Shown here: one piece after another, positions 8,816-17,009 of the stretch
Numbering within the stretch: position 1 is the first letter of the stretch
Layout: each line of letters begins with the position of its first letter
From: Corallococcus interemptor
Lineage (GTDB): Bacteria; Myxococcota; Myxococcia; Myxococcales; Myxococcaceae
Direction: 5' to 3'
DNA: 40,334 nt
NCBI RefSeq assembly: GCF_003668875.1
Contig: NZ_RAWM01000080.1
Span: forward strand, 1-40,334
The notes under the pieces: model-generated
Databases searched by the model: none
Told to the model about the DNA's origin: nothing
The model's input: only the letters and a program-made list of their open reading frames with translations
Made by a program: the position numbers and the translations under genes

Positions 8816-10492
8816 GTGACGGCCTGCGGTCGGAGATGGCGAAGGGTGGGCCTCGCGGCGGCGGTGGTGGCGCTGGCCGCGGGCTGCAACAACTCACCTC
8901 CCAAGGCACGGGTGCTGCCGGGACCGGACGCGCCGGGCACTCCCGTGGATCCGCAGGACGTGCTGTGCCGCTCGGCGGCGCGCGACCCGGGCCGCGTCAC
9001 GCTGCACCGCCTCAACCGCGCGGAGTACGACAACACCGTGCGCGACCTCCTGGGTGAAACGGGCTCGCCCGCGAGCAGCTTCCCGCCGGACGACCACGGC
9101 TTCGGCTTCGACAACAACGCGGACGTGCTCAGCATGTCCCCGCTGCTGATGGAGAAGTATTCGCACGCGGCGGAGGCGATGGTGGAGTCCGCGTGGACGC
9201 GGGGCGCGTTCAAGACGTGCGTGCTGGACCCGGCGAAACCGGAAGCCTGCGCGCGAGAGTTGCTCAAGACCTTCGCGCGCAGGGCCTGGCGCAGGCCCGT
9301 CACCGCCGAAGAGGTCGAGCGGCTGGTGGCGTTCGTCACGCTGGCCCGGCAGCAGGGCGACGCGCCGGAGGTGGGCGTGAAGCTGGCGCTGCGCTCGGTG
9401 CTGGTGTCGCCGCACTTCCTCTTCCGCGTGGAGCTGGACGCCGCGCCCACGTCCACCGCGGCGCACCCCATCAGCGACCTGGAGCTGGCCAGCCGCCTGT
9501 CCTACTTCCTCTGGAGCAGCATGCCGGATGAAGCGCTGTTGCAGGCCGCGGAGGGAGGCCGCCTGCACGAGCCGGAGGTGCTGGAGGCGCAGGTGCGCCG
9601 CATGCTGGCGGACCCCAAGGCCCACGCGCTGGTGGACAACTTCGCGGGCCAGTGGCTCTACACGCGCGCGCTCGACTTCGCCCAGCCGGAGTCGCGCTAC
9701 GGCTTCGATGAACCGCTGCGCGCGGCCATGCGCCAGGAGATGCAGCTCGTCTTCCAGGAGTTCGTCACCGGCGACCACCGCTTCAAGGACCTGCTGGATG
9801 CGCCCTTCACCTACGTGAACGACCGGCTGGCCACGCACTACGGCCTGCCCAAACCCGGCACCCAGGCCATGACGCGCGTGGAGCTGAAGGGCCACCCGGA
9901 GCGTGCGGGCCTCTTCGGCAAGGGCGCGCTGCTCACCGTCACCGCGAACCCGGACCGCACGTCGCCGGTGAAGCGCGGCGTCTGGGTGCTGGAGCAGCTG
10001 CTGTGCAAGGGGCCTCCGCCGCCGCCTCCTGATGCCGGCGGGCTGGCCCCGGCGGTGGACCCCACGCTCAACATCAAGGCGCGCATGGCGCAGCACCGCG
10101 TGGACCCCACCTGTTCGGGCTGTCACACGCTGATGGATCCGCTGGGCTTTGGCATGGAGAACTTCGACCCGGTGGGCCGCTGGCGCACGAAGGAGGAGGG
10201 CGGCGCGCTGGTGGACCCCAGCGGCGAGCTTCCCGGGGGCAAGTCCTTCAACGGCGTGGCGGAGATGCGCGCGGTGGTGAAGCAGGACCCGGACCTGTCC
10301 GCGTGCATGACGCGCCACCTGCTCACGTACGCGCTCGGGCGCGGCGCGGAGGACGCGGACCGCTGCACCGTGCGCGACATCTCCCAGCAGGCCGAATCCC
10401 GGGGCGGCCGCCTCACCGACTACATCCTCGCCATCGTCCGCAGTGACGCATTCCTGCAGCGGCGCGGCGAGGCGGAGGGACACACGCCATGA
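8816..10492 (+). CDS. DUF1592/DUF1588/DUF1585 lipoprotein with CxxCH (planctomycete-type cytochrome c-like)
   Basis: 558 residues from GTG 8816. The signal ends in VALAAGC (Cys24). Domain order: DUF1587-like RLNRAEYDNTVRDLLG (about 63-78), a helical DUF1595 part, DUF1592 (LASRLSYFLWSSMPDEALL to TYVNDRLATHYGLP), DUF1588 (TANPDRTSPVKRGVWVLEQLLC, then a Pro run), CSGCH as a c-type heme site, and a C-terminal DUF1585 part. The architecture is common in planctomycetes and myxobacteria, usually paired with a DUF1552 gene, as here. Biochemical function is not established. GTG is supported by GGAGGAGG at 8800-8807 with 8 bases of spacing. The stop overlaps the next ATG by four bases. Confidence 0.9.
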   Translation: MTACGRRWRRVGLAAAVVALAAGCNNSPPKARVLPGPDAPGTPVDPQDVLCRSAARDPGRVTLHRLNRAEYDNTVRDLLGETGSPASSFPPDDHGFGFDNNADVLSMSPLLMEKYSHAAEAMVESAWTRGAFKTCVLDPAKPEACARELLKTFARRAWRRPVTAEEVERLVAFVTLARQQGDAPEVGVKLALRSVLVSPHFLFRVELDAAPTSTAAHPISDLELASRLSYFLWSSMPDEALLQAAEGGRLHEPEVLEAQVRRMLADPKAHALVDNFAGQWLYTRALDFAQPESRYGFDEPLRAAMRQEMQLVFQEFVTGDHRFKDLLDAPFTYVNDRLATHYGLPKPGTQAMTRVELKGHPERAGLFGKGALLTVTANPDRTSPVKRGVWVLEQLLCKGPPPPPPDAGGLAPAVDPTLNIKARMAQHRVDPTCSGCHTLMDPLGFGMENFDPVGRWRTKEEGGALVDPSGELPGGKSFNGVAEMRAVVKQDPDLSACMTRHLLTYALGRGAEDADRCTVRDISQQAESRGGRLTDYILAIVRSDAFLQRRGEAEGHTP

Positions 10493-11817
10493 GCCGCACC
10501 CCTGCCCTCTCCCGCCGCACGCTCCTGCGCGGCATGGGCGCGCTGATGGCGCTGCCGCTGCTGGACATCATGCGGCCCGGTACGGCCCGTGCCGCCACGC
10601 CGGCTCCGCGCCGCTTCGTGGCCTTCTACACGCCCTGCGGCATCCACATGCCCAAGTGGACGCCGGGCGGCGAGGGCGCGGAGTGGTCGTTGACGCCCAC
10701 GCTCGCGTCGCTGGCGCCGGTGAAGGGCGACGTGCTGGTGCTCAGCGGTCTGGACAACCTGCCCGGCAGGCCGGACGGCGACGGCCACCACGCCGCCGCG
10801 ACGGCCGCGTTCCTGTCCTGCGTGAAGGCGCGCAAGACGGAGGGCACCAACATCCGCACCGGCATCTCCATGGACCAGGTGCTGGCGAGGGCGGTGGGAG
10901 CGGCGACGCGCTACCCGTCGCTGGAGCTGGGCATCGACCAGGGCAAGGGCATTGGCAACTGCGACTCCGGCTACGCGTGCCCGTACGCGAACAACATCGC
11001 GTGGGCGGGGCCGTCCACGCCCGTGCCCAAGGAGACGAAGCCTCGCGCGGCCTTCGAGCGGCTGTTCGCGGACTTCGACCCGAACGTCACGCAGGCGGAG
11101 CTGGCGAAGCGCAAGGCGTACGGCCTGAGCATCATCGACGCCGTGCGCGACGACGCGAAGGCACTCCAGGGGAAGCTGGGCACCACGGACCAGCGCAAGC
11201 TGGATGAGTACTTCACCGGCGTGCGCGAGCTGGAGCTGCGCGTGAACGCGATGGACGCCTCCGGCCCCTCGTGTGGCACTTCCATATCGCCCGGGGACAC
11301 CGAGGACGTGCGCGAGAAGACGAAGGCGATGCTGGACCTCATCGTGCTCGCGTTCCAGTGCGACCTGACCCGCACGTGCACCTTCATGCTGGGCAACGCG
11401 CGCAGCCAGCGCGTGTATTCGTTCCTGGGGCTGTCCAGCGAGCACCACGCGTACTCGCACCACCAGCGGGTCCAGGCCAACTACGACGCGCTGGCGAAGA
11501 TCGACAAGTGGGAGGTGGAGCAGTTCTCCTACCTCCTCCAGCGCATGAAGGGCGTGCAGGAGGAAAGCGGGACGCTGCTGGACCACAGCGCCGTGTACTT
11601 CTCCAGTGAGATCGCCGACGGCAACATGCACGAACACAAGAACCTGCCCATCCTGCTCGCGGGCCGCGCGGGAGGCGCCATCGCTCCGGGACGGCACCTC
11701 CGCTACGGGGGCCAGCCGTTGGCGAACCTCTACATCGCCCTGCTCCACATGTTCGGCGTGCCCGCGACGACCTTCGGCGACGACGGCACCGGGCCGCTGC
11801 CGCGACTGGGAGCGTAG
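10489..11817 (+). CDS. DUF1552 protein with Tat signal
   Basis: 442 residues. The N-terminus has a twin-arginine signal (SRRTLLRGMGALMALPLL) ending near ATPAPRR, so it is exported folded. The mature part matches the DUF1552 pattern: FVAFYTPCGIHMPKWTP, LDNLPG, DGHHAAATAAFLS, DGTGPLP near the end, and conserved His residues (SEHHAYSHH). The fold is thought to resemble alkaline-phosphatase/sulfatase-type proteins, but I know of no proven activity. ATGA overlap with the upstream DUF1592 gene indicates translational coupling, and the two probably act together in the periplasm. Confidence 0.9.
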   Translation: MSRTPALSRRTLLRGMGALMALPLLDIMRPGTARAATPAPRRFVAFYTPCGIHMPKWTPGGEGAEWSLTPTLASLAPVKGDVLVLSGLDNLPGRPDGDGHHAAATAAFLSCVKARKTEGTNIRTGISMDQVLARAVGAATRYPSLELGIDQGKGIGNCDSGYACPYANNIAWAGPSTPVPKETKPRAAFERLFADFDPNVTQAELAKRKAYGLSIIDAVRDDAKALQGKLGTTDQRKLDEYFTGVRELELRVNAMDASGPSCGTSISPGDTEDVREKTKAMLDLIVLAFQCDLTRTCTFMLGNARSQRVYSFLGLSSEHHAYSHHQRVQANYDALAKIDKWEVEQFSYLLQRMKGVQEESGTLLDHSAVYFSSEIADGNMHEHKNLPILLAGRAGGAIAPGRHLRYGGQPLANLYIALLHMFGVPATTFGDDGTGPLPRLGA

Positions 11818-11854
11818 GCAGGAAGGCACTCGGGCCCCCCGGGGTCCGCCTGCC
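11817..11854 (+). terminator. Possible terminator after the DUF1552 gene
   Basis: GGCAGG at 11817-11822 pairs with CCTGCC at 11849-11854, enclosing a GC-only inner stem (GGGCC/CCGGGG region, 11833-11844). It begins at the stop codon. Confidence 0.4.
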
Positions 11855-11886
11855 CGGTTCGGTTCCGCTGCACGGAAGTCGCCGGT

Positions 11887-11901
11887 GCGGAATGATTCCG
11901 C
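11887..11901. promoter_or_regulatory. Palindrome over the start of the CAP gene
   Basis: GCGGAAT and ATTCCGC are perfect 7-base arms separated by one base. The ATG at 11892 lies inside the palindrome and an alternative in-frame ATG (11904) lies just after it. It could be an operator or could fix the true start at 11904. Confidence 0.35.
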
Positions 11902-12542
11902 GCATGGCACCTCCAGTGTTCCGTCGTGGGCTCGCGGTGTTGCTGCTGGCTCCGTTGCTTGGCTGCGGCTCCAGCGCGAACGCGCAGCGCCCCATCTCCG
12001 CCTCCACGAAGAAGGCCGCGGCCACCGCCGCGCGCAAGGCCCCCGCGCCCTCCGAGGGCACCCGCAAGCCGGTGCCGTCCGCCGCGGAGCTCAAGCGCGA
12101 CATGGTGGCCGCGCACAACGAGGCGCGAGCGAAGGCCTCACGTCCCACGCCGAAGCCGGCGCTGCCCGCGCTCACCTGGTCCGACGAGGCGGCGCGCAAG
12201 GCGGAGTCGTACGTGAAGGAGTGCCGCTTCGAGCACAACCCGGACCGGGGCAGCTTCGGAGAGAACCTGGCCGCCGCGACGCCGGACACCTGGACCACCG
12301 CGCAGGTGGTGAAGGGCTGGGCGGATGAAGCCGCCGACTACGACTTCGCCTCCGGCAAGTGCAAGGCCGGGAAGATGTGCGGCCACTACACGCAGGTGGT
12401 GTGGCGCACCACGAAGGCGGTGGGCTGCGCGACGCGGCTGTGCACGAAGAACTCGCCCTTCGGCGGGAACGTGAAGACGTGGCAGCTCTGGGTGTGCAAC
12501 TACGCGCCGCCGGGCAACTGGGTGGGTGAGAAGCCCTACTGA
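11892..12542 (+). CDS. CAP/SCP-domain lipoprotein (copy 1)
   Basis: Up to 216 residues; ATG 11904 would give 212. The signal ends in LAPLLGC, then a Lys/Ala/Pro-rich linker to about residue 65. The CAP domain covers about 70-216: MVAAHNEARA, LTWSDEAARKAESYV, CRFEHNP, FGENLAAATP, CGHYTQVVWR (CAP1) and LWVCNYAPPGNWVGEKPY (CAP2). The cavity residues expected of the family (His of HNEARA, Glu of GEN, His of GHYTQ) are present. Bacterial CAP proteins are secreted, with mostly unknown roles in lipid or protein binding. A paralogue lies at 14569-15162. It overlaps the convergent 12536-13513 gene by 7 bases. Confidence 0.9.
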   Translation: MIPRMAPPVFRRGLAVLLLAPLLGCGSSANAQRPISASTKKAAATAARKAPAPSEGTRKPVPSAAELKRDMVAAHNEARAKASRPTPKPALPALTWSDEAARKAESYVKECRFEHNPDRGSFGENLAAATPDTWTTAQVVKGWADEAADYDFASGKCKAGKMCGHYTQVVWRTTKAVGCATRLCTKNSPFGGNVKTWQLWVCNYAPPGNWVGEKPY

Positions 12543-13513
12543 GCCGCGAGCGTGATGACCTCGATGCCGCTCGCCGTGCCCACGGCGAAGCGGCGGTTCG
12601 CGGCGTCCATCGCGAAGTGCGGCTGGGCCGGCAGGTGGCGGCGGATGCTGCCCAGCGCCTTCCCCGTGTCCAGGTCCTCCCAGCGCTGCACCACGCGGCC
12701 GGTGGAGCGCGACACGAGCTTCGGGTGCTGGAAGAAGTCCACCACGTGCTCCGCGTCCACGACCATCAGCGGGCCCGCGGGCTCCTCCAGCTCCACCTCC
12801 GACAGCACCTTCTTCTCCGTGAGCGAGTACGTGCCCAGGAAGAACCGGGCGTCGTCGCTGGACTCCTCGATCCGCACGGACACGAGCGTGTCCTTCGCCC
12901 CGAAGGCCACGGACAGGAGGAAGATGCCGCCCTCCACGCCGTCCATCAGCGCGGCGCTGTCCAGCGACGCGGGCTCCTCCAGCGCGCGGGCCACGTCGAA
13001 CACCGACGCCGCGTCCACCGGGTGCCAGATCCACCCCGCGCTCGCCAGGTAGCGCCCGTCCGGGCTGAACTGGAGCCGCGAGTGGAAGATGTCCACCGGG
13101 GTGTTGTCGCGCTTCGTGAGGCGCTCGCCCGTGGCGGCGTCCTCCAGCTCCACCACGCAGTACGACTCCGGGCAGTGCGCCAGCAGCGTGCGTCCGCTGG
13201 GGAGCGTGTGCAGGGCCACGGGATGGTCGTGCGTGTCCGCGTGGTAGAAGTCCCGCGTCAGCTGCCGCACCACGCGCGTGCCGTCGAGCAGGAGCCCCGT
13301 GGTCCCCAGCGATTCGTACAGCACGCTGTAACGGCCGTCCGGGGACATCACCGCGCGGTCGAAGCGGAACGAGTACCGCACGCACGGGTCGAAGGAGGTG
13401 CCGTCCAGGTGGTAGCGCACCAGGCCTCCCACCGGGTCCACCAGCGCGTCGCCGCTCCAGCAGAGGGAGGACACGGCGCCGGGGGTCTTCAGGGTCTGTC
13501 TCTGGAAATCCAT
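12536..13513 (-). CDS. Beta-propeller (WD40/YVTN-like) protein, cytoplasmic
   Basis: 325 residues with repeated blade-like units: FDRAVMSPDGRYSVLYES, LQFSPDGRYLASAGW, MDAANRRFAVGTASGIEVI. SPDGRY recurs twice at blade starts. No signal peptide or membrane segment is seen. The sequence does not show which ligand it binds. ATG 13513 is the only possible start; the frame is stopped by TGA at 13556-13558 and has no other start codon between. The Shine-Dalgarno is separated from the ATG by a hairpin (see 13514-13546). The gene is downstream of the TPR gene on the same strand, 42 bases apart, and its stop overlaps the CAP gene's stop region. Confidence 0.75.
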   Translation of the reverse strand: MDFQRQTLKTPGAVSSLCWSGDALVDPVGGLVRYHLDGTSFDPCVRYSFRFDRAVMSPDGRYSVLYESLGTTGLLLDGTRVVRQLTRDFYHADTHDHPVALHTLPSGRTLLAHCPESYCVVELEDAATGERLTKRDNTPVDIFHSRLQFSPDGRYLASAGWIWHPVDAASVFDVARALEEPASLDSAALMDGVEGGIFLLSVAFGAKDTLVSVRIEESSDDARFFLGTYSLTEKKVLSEVELEEPAGPLMVVDAEHVVDFFQHPKLVSRSTGRVVQRWEDLDTGKALGSIRRHLPAQPHFAMDAANRRFAVGTASGIEVITLAAQ

Positions 13514-13546
13514 GGCGCCGGGACGAAAGCCCCCGGCGCCTCCTGA
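13514..13546 (-). promoter_or_regulatory. Hairpin between Shine-Dalgarno and start codon of the propeller gene
   Basis: On the minus strand, AGGAGG is followed by a perfect 9-bp stem, GGCGCCGGG (13540-13532) with CCCGGCGCC (13522-13514), loop of 9, and then directly ATG. The last two G of AGGAGG are the first two bases of the stem. Unfolded, the spacing is about 27 bases, too long. Folded, the two sites are brought together. It may instead be an intergenic terminator for the TPR gene. Confidence 0.55.
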
Positions 13547-13555
13547 CGCGAACCC

Positions 13556-14233
13556 TCAGGCGGGGATCATCGTCAGCAGCTGCTGGGCCTTGGAGCGCAG
13601 GGCCTTGTCACTGCCCTGGGCGGCATGCTGCGCGTGGTGGCGGGCCTTCGCGGGCTCCGACAGGCGCAGCGCCAGCGCCAGGTTGAAGTGCGTGGTGGGG
13701 TCCTGGGGGTGCGCCTCCAGCACCGGCGCCAGCACGCTGGCCGCGAGCGCCGGGCCCTCCTGGGGCACGTGCTCCAGGTAGTGCACCGCCAGGTCGTTGG
13801 GCGCGCCCGTCTCCGTGGGCGCCCGCGCGACGGCCTCCTCCAGCAGCGTGCGCACCCGGCCGCGCTGGCCCGCGATGCCCAGCGCCCGCGCCAGCTGCCT
13901 CCGGGCCTCCACCGACTCAGGGTCGCGCTGGAGGACCTCCTCGAAGAGGGGCACGGCCTCCGTCAGCTTGCCGGCGAGCAGCGCGGCCATGGCGTGCAGG
14001 CCGAGGAACTGGGGGTTCTCCGGCGCCAGCTGGCGCAGCCGCAGCGCGGCGGCCAGGGCGTTCTGCGTGAGCCCCCCGAGCAGCGACAGGTTGAAGACTT
14101 CCTCCCAGAGGACCACGTCGTCCGGCGCCAGCGACAGCGCGTCACGCAGCTCCTGGAGCGCGAGCCCCAGGTCCCCCGTCTCCAGATACGCCCGCGAGCG
14201 GTCCCACTGCGCGCGGTAGGACTCCTTGGCCAT
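13556..14233 (-). CDS. Tetratricopeptide (TPR) repeat protein
   Basis: 225 residues made almost entirely of TPR-like helix pairs: WDRSRAYLETGDLGLALQELRDALSLAPDD, ALRLRQLAPENPQFLGLHAMAALLAGKLTEAVPLFEEVLQRDPES, then ARRQLARALGIAGQRGRVRTLLEEAVARAP and THFNLALALRLSEPAKARHHAQHA. The positions of A, G, Y/F and P follow the TPR consensus for about five repeats. It is likely a cytoplasmic scaffold. ATG 14233 is preferred over the upstream TTG (14245) because GAGGGA sits 4 to 9 bases before it. The small gene 14242-14454 ends 8 bases upstream, so the two are an operon. Confidence 0.85.
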   Translation of the reverse strand: MAKESYRAQWDRSRAYLETGDLGLALQELRDALSLAPDDVVLWEEVFNLSLLGGLTQNALAAALRLRQLAPENPQFLGLHAMAALLAGKLTEAVPLFEEVLQRDPESVEARRQLARALGIAGQRGRVRTLLEEAVARAPTETGAPNDLAVHYLEHVPQEGPALAASVLAPVLEAHPQDPTTHFNLALALRLSEPAKARHHAQHAAQGSDKALRSKAQQLLTMIPA

Positions 14234-14241
14234 CGTTTCCC

Positions 14242-14454
14242 TCAACCCCGGAACATCTTGTGGAACAGCCGCATGAACATGCCCGACTTGGGGGCGGTCT
14301 CCGGGCGGCCGGACTGCTGGTGCTGCGCCTCCGACTGGAGGTCCAGCTTCTGCTTCAGCTTCTTGAGGTCCGGGTCGATGGAGAAGGTGCTGAACTCATC
14401 GTTCCCTTCAAGGGCTGTCTGGATCTTCCGCGCGCGGGATTCGTCGTGGCTCAT
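14242..14454 (-). CDS. Small charged protein, function unknown
   Basis: 70 residues, hydrophilic and helical (SRARKIQTALEGNDEFSTF, DPDLKKLKQKLDLQSEAQHQQ), ending in an amphipathic basic patch (MFMRLFHKMFRG) that could touch membrane or RNA. No signal peptide. It is first in an operon with the TPR gene and could be its partner. Upstream bases include GAGACGCGAC before the ATG, a moderate ribosome binding site. The family is not recognised. Confidence 0.65.
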   Translation of the reverse strand: MSHDESRARKIQTALEGNDEFSTFSIDPDLKKLKQKLDLQSEAQHQQSGRPETAPKSGMFMRLFHKMFRG

Positions 14455-14530
14455 GTCGCGTCTCCTGACCGGCCCAAGACCCTACCACGGCGTCCCCGCC
14501 CCTCCCCATCCTCGCGGCCCCGCTGTCCGC

Positions 14531-14561
14531 TTGCCCGCACACCCACCCGCGCGCGGATAAT
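14531..14561 (+). promoter_or_regulatory. Candidate promoter of the second CAP gene, possibly leaderless
   Basis: TTGCCC (14531-14536) and GATAAT (14556-14561) are 19 bases apart. The -10-like box ends 7 bases before ATG 14569, which would put the transcript start at or next to the A of the ATG. No Shine-Dalgarno is seen, consistent with a leaderless mRNA. Confidence 0.35.
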
Positions 14562-14568
14562 CCCCGCC

Positions 14569-15162
14569 ATGCGACGCCCTTCCCGCCTTCGTTCCCTGTC
14601 CGCCGCGCTGCTCCCCTCATTCCTCCTGCTCGCCTGCATCCCTGACGGGGACACGGACGACACGGACGCGGGGGTTCAAGAGGACGGAGGCACCAGCCCT
14701 GACGGGGGCACCGTGGAGCTGACGCAGTTCGCCCGCGACATGCTGGAGGCCCACAACGCGGCCCGCGCCGACGCGAAGCCCACGCCGTCGCCCGCGCTGG
14801 AGCCGCTCACGTGGGACCCCGCGGTGGCGGAGGTCGCCCAGAGGTGGGCGGACACCTGCGCGCTCGACCACAACCCGAGCCGGGGCAACGCCGGGGAGAA
14901 CATCGCCTGGGCCACCCCGGGCTACTGGGACACGAAGGGCGTGGTGACCAAGGCCTGGGTGGCGGAGGTGGCGGACTACGACTACGCGAAGAACACCTGC
15001 AAGGCGGGCAAGCAGTGTGGCCACTACACGCAGGTGGTGTGGCGCAACACGCGCCGTCTGGGCTGTGGCGTGCAGCGATGCACCGAGAACGGCACCACCT
15101 GGGACTTCTGGGTGTGCAACTACGCGCCCCCGGGCAACTACGCGGGCCAGCGGCCGTACTGA
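14569..15162 (+). CDS. CAP/SCP-domain lipoprotein (copy 2)
   Basis: 197 residues. The signal ends in LLLACIP (Cys about 22), followed by an Asp/Gly-rich linker (DGDTDDTDAG to SPDGG). The CAP domain runs from about 55 to the end: MLEAHNAARADAKP, LTWDPAVAEVAQRWADTC, DHNPSRGNAGENIAWATPGYW, CGHYTQVVWRNT (CAP1) and FWVCNYAPPGNYAGQRPY (CAP2). It shares with the 11892 gene the same cysteine framework and closing motif, so the two arose by duplication, but linkers differ completely. The long open frame upstream of 14569 is only the shadow of the opposite gene. Convergent with the hydrolase gene, 23 bases away. Confidence 0.9.
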   Translation: MRRPSRLRSLSAALLPSFLLLACIPDGDTDDTDAGVQEDGGTSPDGGTVELTQFARDMLEAHNAARADAKPTPSPALEPLTWDPAVAEVAQRWADTCALDHNPSRGNAGENIAWATPGYWDTKGVVTKAWVAEVADYDYAKNTCKAGKQCGHYTQVVWRNTRRLGCGVQRCTENGTTWDFWVCNYAPPGNYAGQRPY

Positions 15163-15185
15163 GAGGCCACTGGCCCGGGCGTCCT

Positions 15186-16031
15186 TCAGCGCTTGAGCGT
15201 GCGCGCGAGGAAGGCGGACGTCTCCGCCCAGGCGGACGCGGCGGAGCGCTCGTCGTAGCGGGCGCCGGAGGGGTTGGCGAAGGCGTGGTCCGCGTCGTAC
15301 TCCACGATGCGGCTGCGCACGCCGGCCTCGTCCAGCGCCTTCTCGAAGGCCTGCACCGTCTCCGGCGGGATGGACTTGTCCTTGGTGCCGAAGATGCCCA
15401 GCACCTGCGCCTTGATGCTGGAGAGCGCCTGCGGGTCGGTCACCGGGTGGCCGTAGTAGATGACCGCGGCGCTCAGCTCCGGGATGGCCATGGCGGTCTG
15501 AAGCGACCAGCCGCCGCCGAAGCACCAGCCGATGCTGCCGGTGCGCACAGCCTGGATGCGCGGGTCGCTCTTGAGGAACGCGTGCGCGGCCAGCAGCGTC
15601 TTCGTGGCCTGGTCGTCGTCCACCGCCTTCACCAGCGCGAGCGCCTCGTCCGGAGTGGTGCCCACCTTGCCCTGGTAGAGGTCCACCGCGAGCGCCGCGT
15701 AGCCCTCCGCGGCCAGCCGGTCCGCCCAGGCCTGCACGTGCTCGTTGAGGCCCCACCACTCGTGGATGACGATGATGGCAGGCAGGGGGCCCTTCGCGTT
15801 CGGGGGCAGGCTCAGGTAGGCCTTGGAGCCGTCGGACAGTTCCACGGGCTGGCCCTTGCGCTCGGGGGCGGCGTCCGTGCGCAGGGTGTGCATGGCCTTG
15901 AACTCCTCCTCGGAGACGGCGCCCGTCGCGGAGGGCGTGCGCGCCACCTCCGCCGGCCTGCCCGTTGCGCAGGCGGTGAACATCAGCGCCGCCGCCAGCA
16001 CCCACGTGAGCCTCTTCATGTCCGGCCTCAT
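15186..16031 (-). CDS. Dienelactone hydrolase-family lipoprotein
   Basis: 281 residues. The signal peptide ends in LMFTACATG (Cys about 23). The alpha/beta-hydrolase domain has LPAIIVIHEWWGLNEHV (the HEWWGL motif of dienelactone hydrolases), a Cys nucleophile in GSIGWCFGGGWS, Asp in FGTKDKSIPP and His in DADHAFANP: a full Cys-Asp-His triad. The class cleaves lactones or esters; classical enzymes are cytoplasmic, so an exported one probably acts on other substrates. ATG 16031 is chosen for AAAGGA 8 bases upstream; GTG 16049 and ATG 16019 are alternatives. No catabolic genes are near. Confidence 0.9.
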   Translation of the reverse strand: MRPDMKRLTWVLAAALMFTACATGRPAEVARTPSATGAVSEEEFKAMHTLRTDAAPERKGQPVELSDGSKAYLSLPPNAKGPLPAIIVIHEWWGLNEHVQAWADRLAAEGYAALAVDLYQGKVGTTPDEALALVKAVDDDQATKTLLAAHAFLKSDPRIQAVRTGSIGWCFGGGWSLQTAMAIPELSAAVIYYGHPVTDPQALSSIKAQVLGIFGTKDKSIPPETVQAFEKALDEAGVRSRIVEYDADHAFANPSGARYDERSAASAWAETSAFLARTLKR

Positions 16032-16115
16032 CGTCCGTGTCCTTTCCACTCGTTGCCGCGTGCCTTCCGGGCGTAGCGCGCTGGAGGCACCGGCGCCAGC
16101 GCGTTGAGACGCGAA

Positions 16116-16180
16116 GAGGGCCGGCGCGAGGGGAAGTCCCTCACGTCCGGCCCTCGTTCCCGCTGCTCCCCTAGGGGGAG
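16116..16180 (-). terminator. Tandem hairpins after the FKBP gene
   Basis: Reading leftward after the FKBP stop: CTCCCC (16166-16171) with GGGGAG (16175-16180), then GAGGGCCGG (16116-16124) with CCGGCCCTC (16147-16155) enclosing GAGGG/CCCTC (16128-16132 and 16138-16142). Confidence 0.7.
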
Positions 16181-16187
16181 GCGGTGG

Positions 16188-17009
16188 TTACTTCGTCGCC
16201 GGGGGCGGCTTGGCGGCCGGGGGCGGCTTCGCGCCAGGGGCCGGGGGAGCGCCGCCGGGCATGCCCGGCATGCCCGGGGGAGCCTCGGGGGCCTTCACGA
16301 TCTCGAGCAGCTCCACCTCGAACACCAGGGCGGCGCCGCCGGGGATGTTCGGGGGCGCGCCGCGGTCGCCGTAGGCGATGTCGGAGGGGCACACGAGCTG
16401 CGCCTTGCCGCCGACCTTCATCTTCTGGAGGCCCTCGGTCCAGCACTTGATGACGCCCTGGAGCGGGAACTGCGTGGGCTCACCGCGCTTGTAGGAGGAG
16501 TCGAACTCCTTGCCGTCGGAGAGGGTGCCCTTGTAGTGCACCTTCACGATGTCGGTGGCCTGGGGCTGGGGACCGGTGCCGGCCTGGGTCTCCTTGTAGA
16601 TGAGGCCGGAGTCGGTCTTCACCGCGCCGGGCTCCTTGGCCTTCTCCTCGAGGAACTTCTTGGACTTCTCCTTCTCCGCGTTGGCCTTGCGCAGCGAACG
16701 CTCGCGCGCGAGGTCCTGGAGCTTGGGACCGTAGGTCTCCAGGTCCACGTCGGTCTTCGCGCCGGTGACCTGCGCGGTGAGGCCGGCCTTCACGAACTCC
16801 AGCTCCTGCGGGGTCATGTCGAACACGCTGATGCTGCGGCCGATGGACAGGCCCAGCGCGTAGAGCGTCTTCTGCTCCTCGGTCTGGGGAGCACCGGCGG
16901 CGCCCGCCGTCGAGGTGCCGGTGGCAGCGGTCTCGCCCGGCTTCGCGCTCTGGCCCTGGCAGGCCGTGAGGCTCAGCATCGCCGCGATCAGGATCGTCTT
17001 CTTCATCAT
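16188..17009 (-). CDS. FKBP-type peptidyl-prolyl isomerase lipoprotein (FkpA/Mip-like)
   Basis: 273 residues. The lipoprotein signal is MMKKTILIAAMLSLTAC (Cys17). Residues about 40-120 are the helical dimerisation arm seen in Mip/FkpA (YALGLSIGRSI, KANAEKEKSKKFLEEKAKEPG). The FKBP domain follows: DIVKVHYKGTLSDGKEFDSSYKRGEP, FPLQGVIKCWTEGLQKMKVGGKAQLVCPSDIAYGDRG, IPGGAALVFEVELLEI. The Tyr, Phe-Asp, Val-Ile, Trp and Tyr residues of the proline pocket are present. A Pro/Gly/Met-rich tail of about 40 residues ends the protein, unusual for the family. It probably folds exported proteins at the envelope. Two ATG codons (17009, 17006) are adjacent; the ribosome binding site (AAAGG) is moderate. Confidence 0.93.
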   Translation of the reverse strand: MMKKTILIAAMLSLTACQGQSAKPGETAATGTSTAGAAGAPQTEEQKTLYALGLSIGRSISVFDMTPQELEFVKAGLTAQVTGAKTDVDLETYGPKLQDLARERSLRKANAEKEKSKKFLEEKAKEPGAVKTDSGLIYKETQAGTGPQPQATDIVKVHYKGTLSDGKEFDSSYKRGEPTQFPLQGVIKCWTEGLQKMKVGGKAQLVCPSDIAYGDRGAPPNIPGGAALVFEVELLEIVKAPEAPPGMPGMPGGAPPAPGAKPPPAAKPPPATK

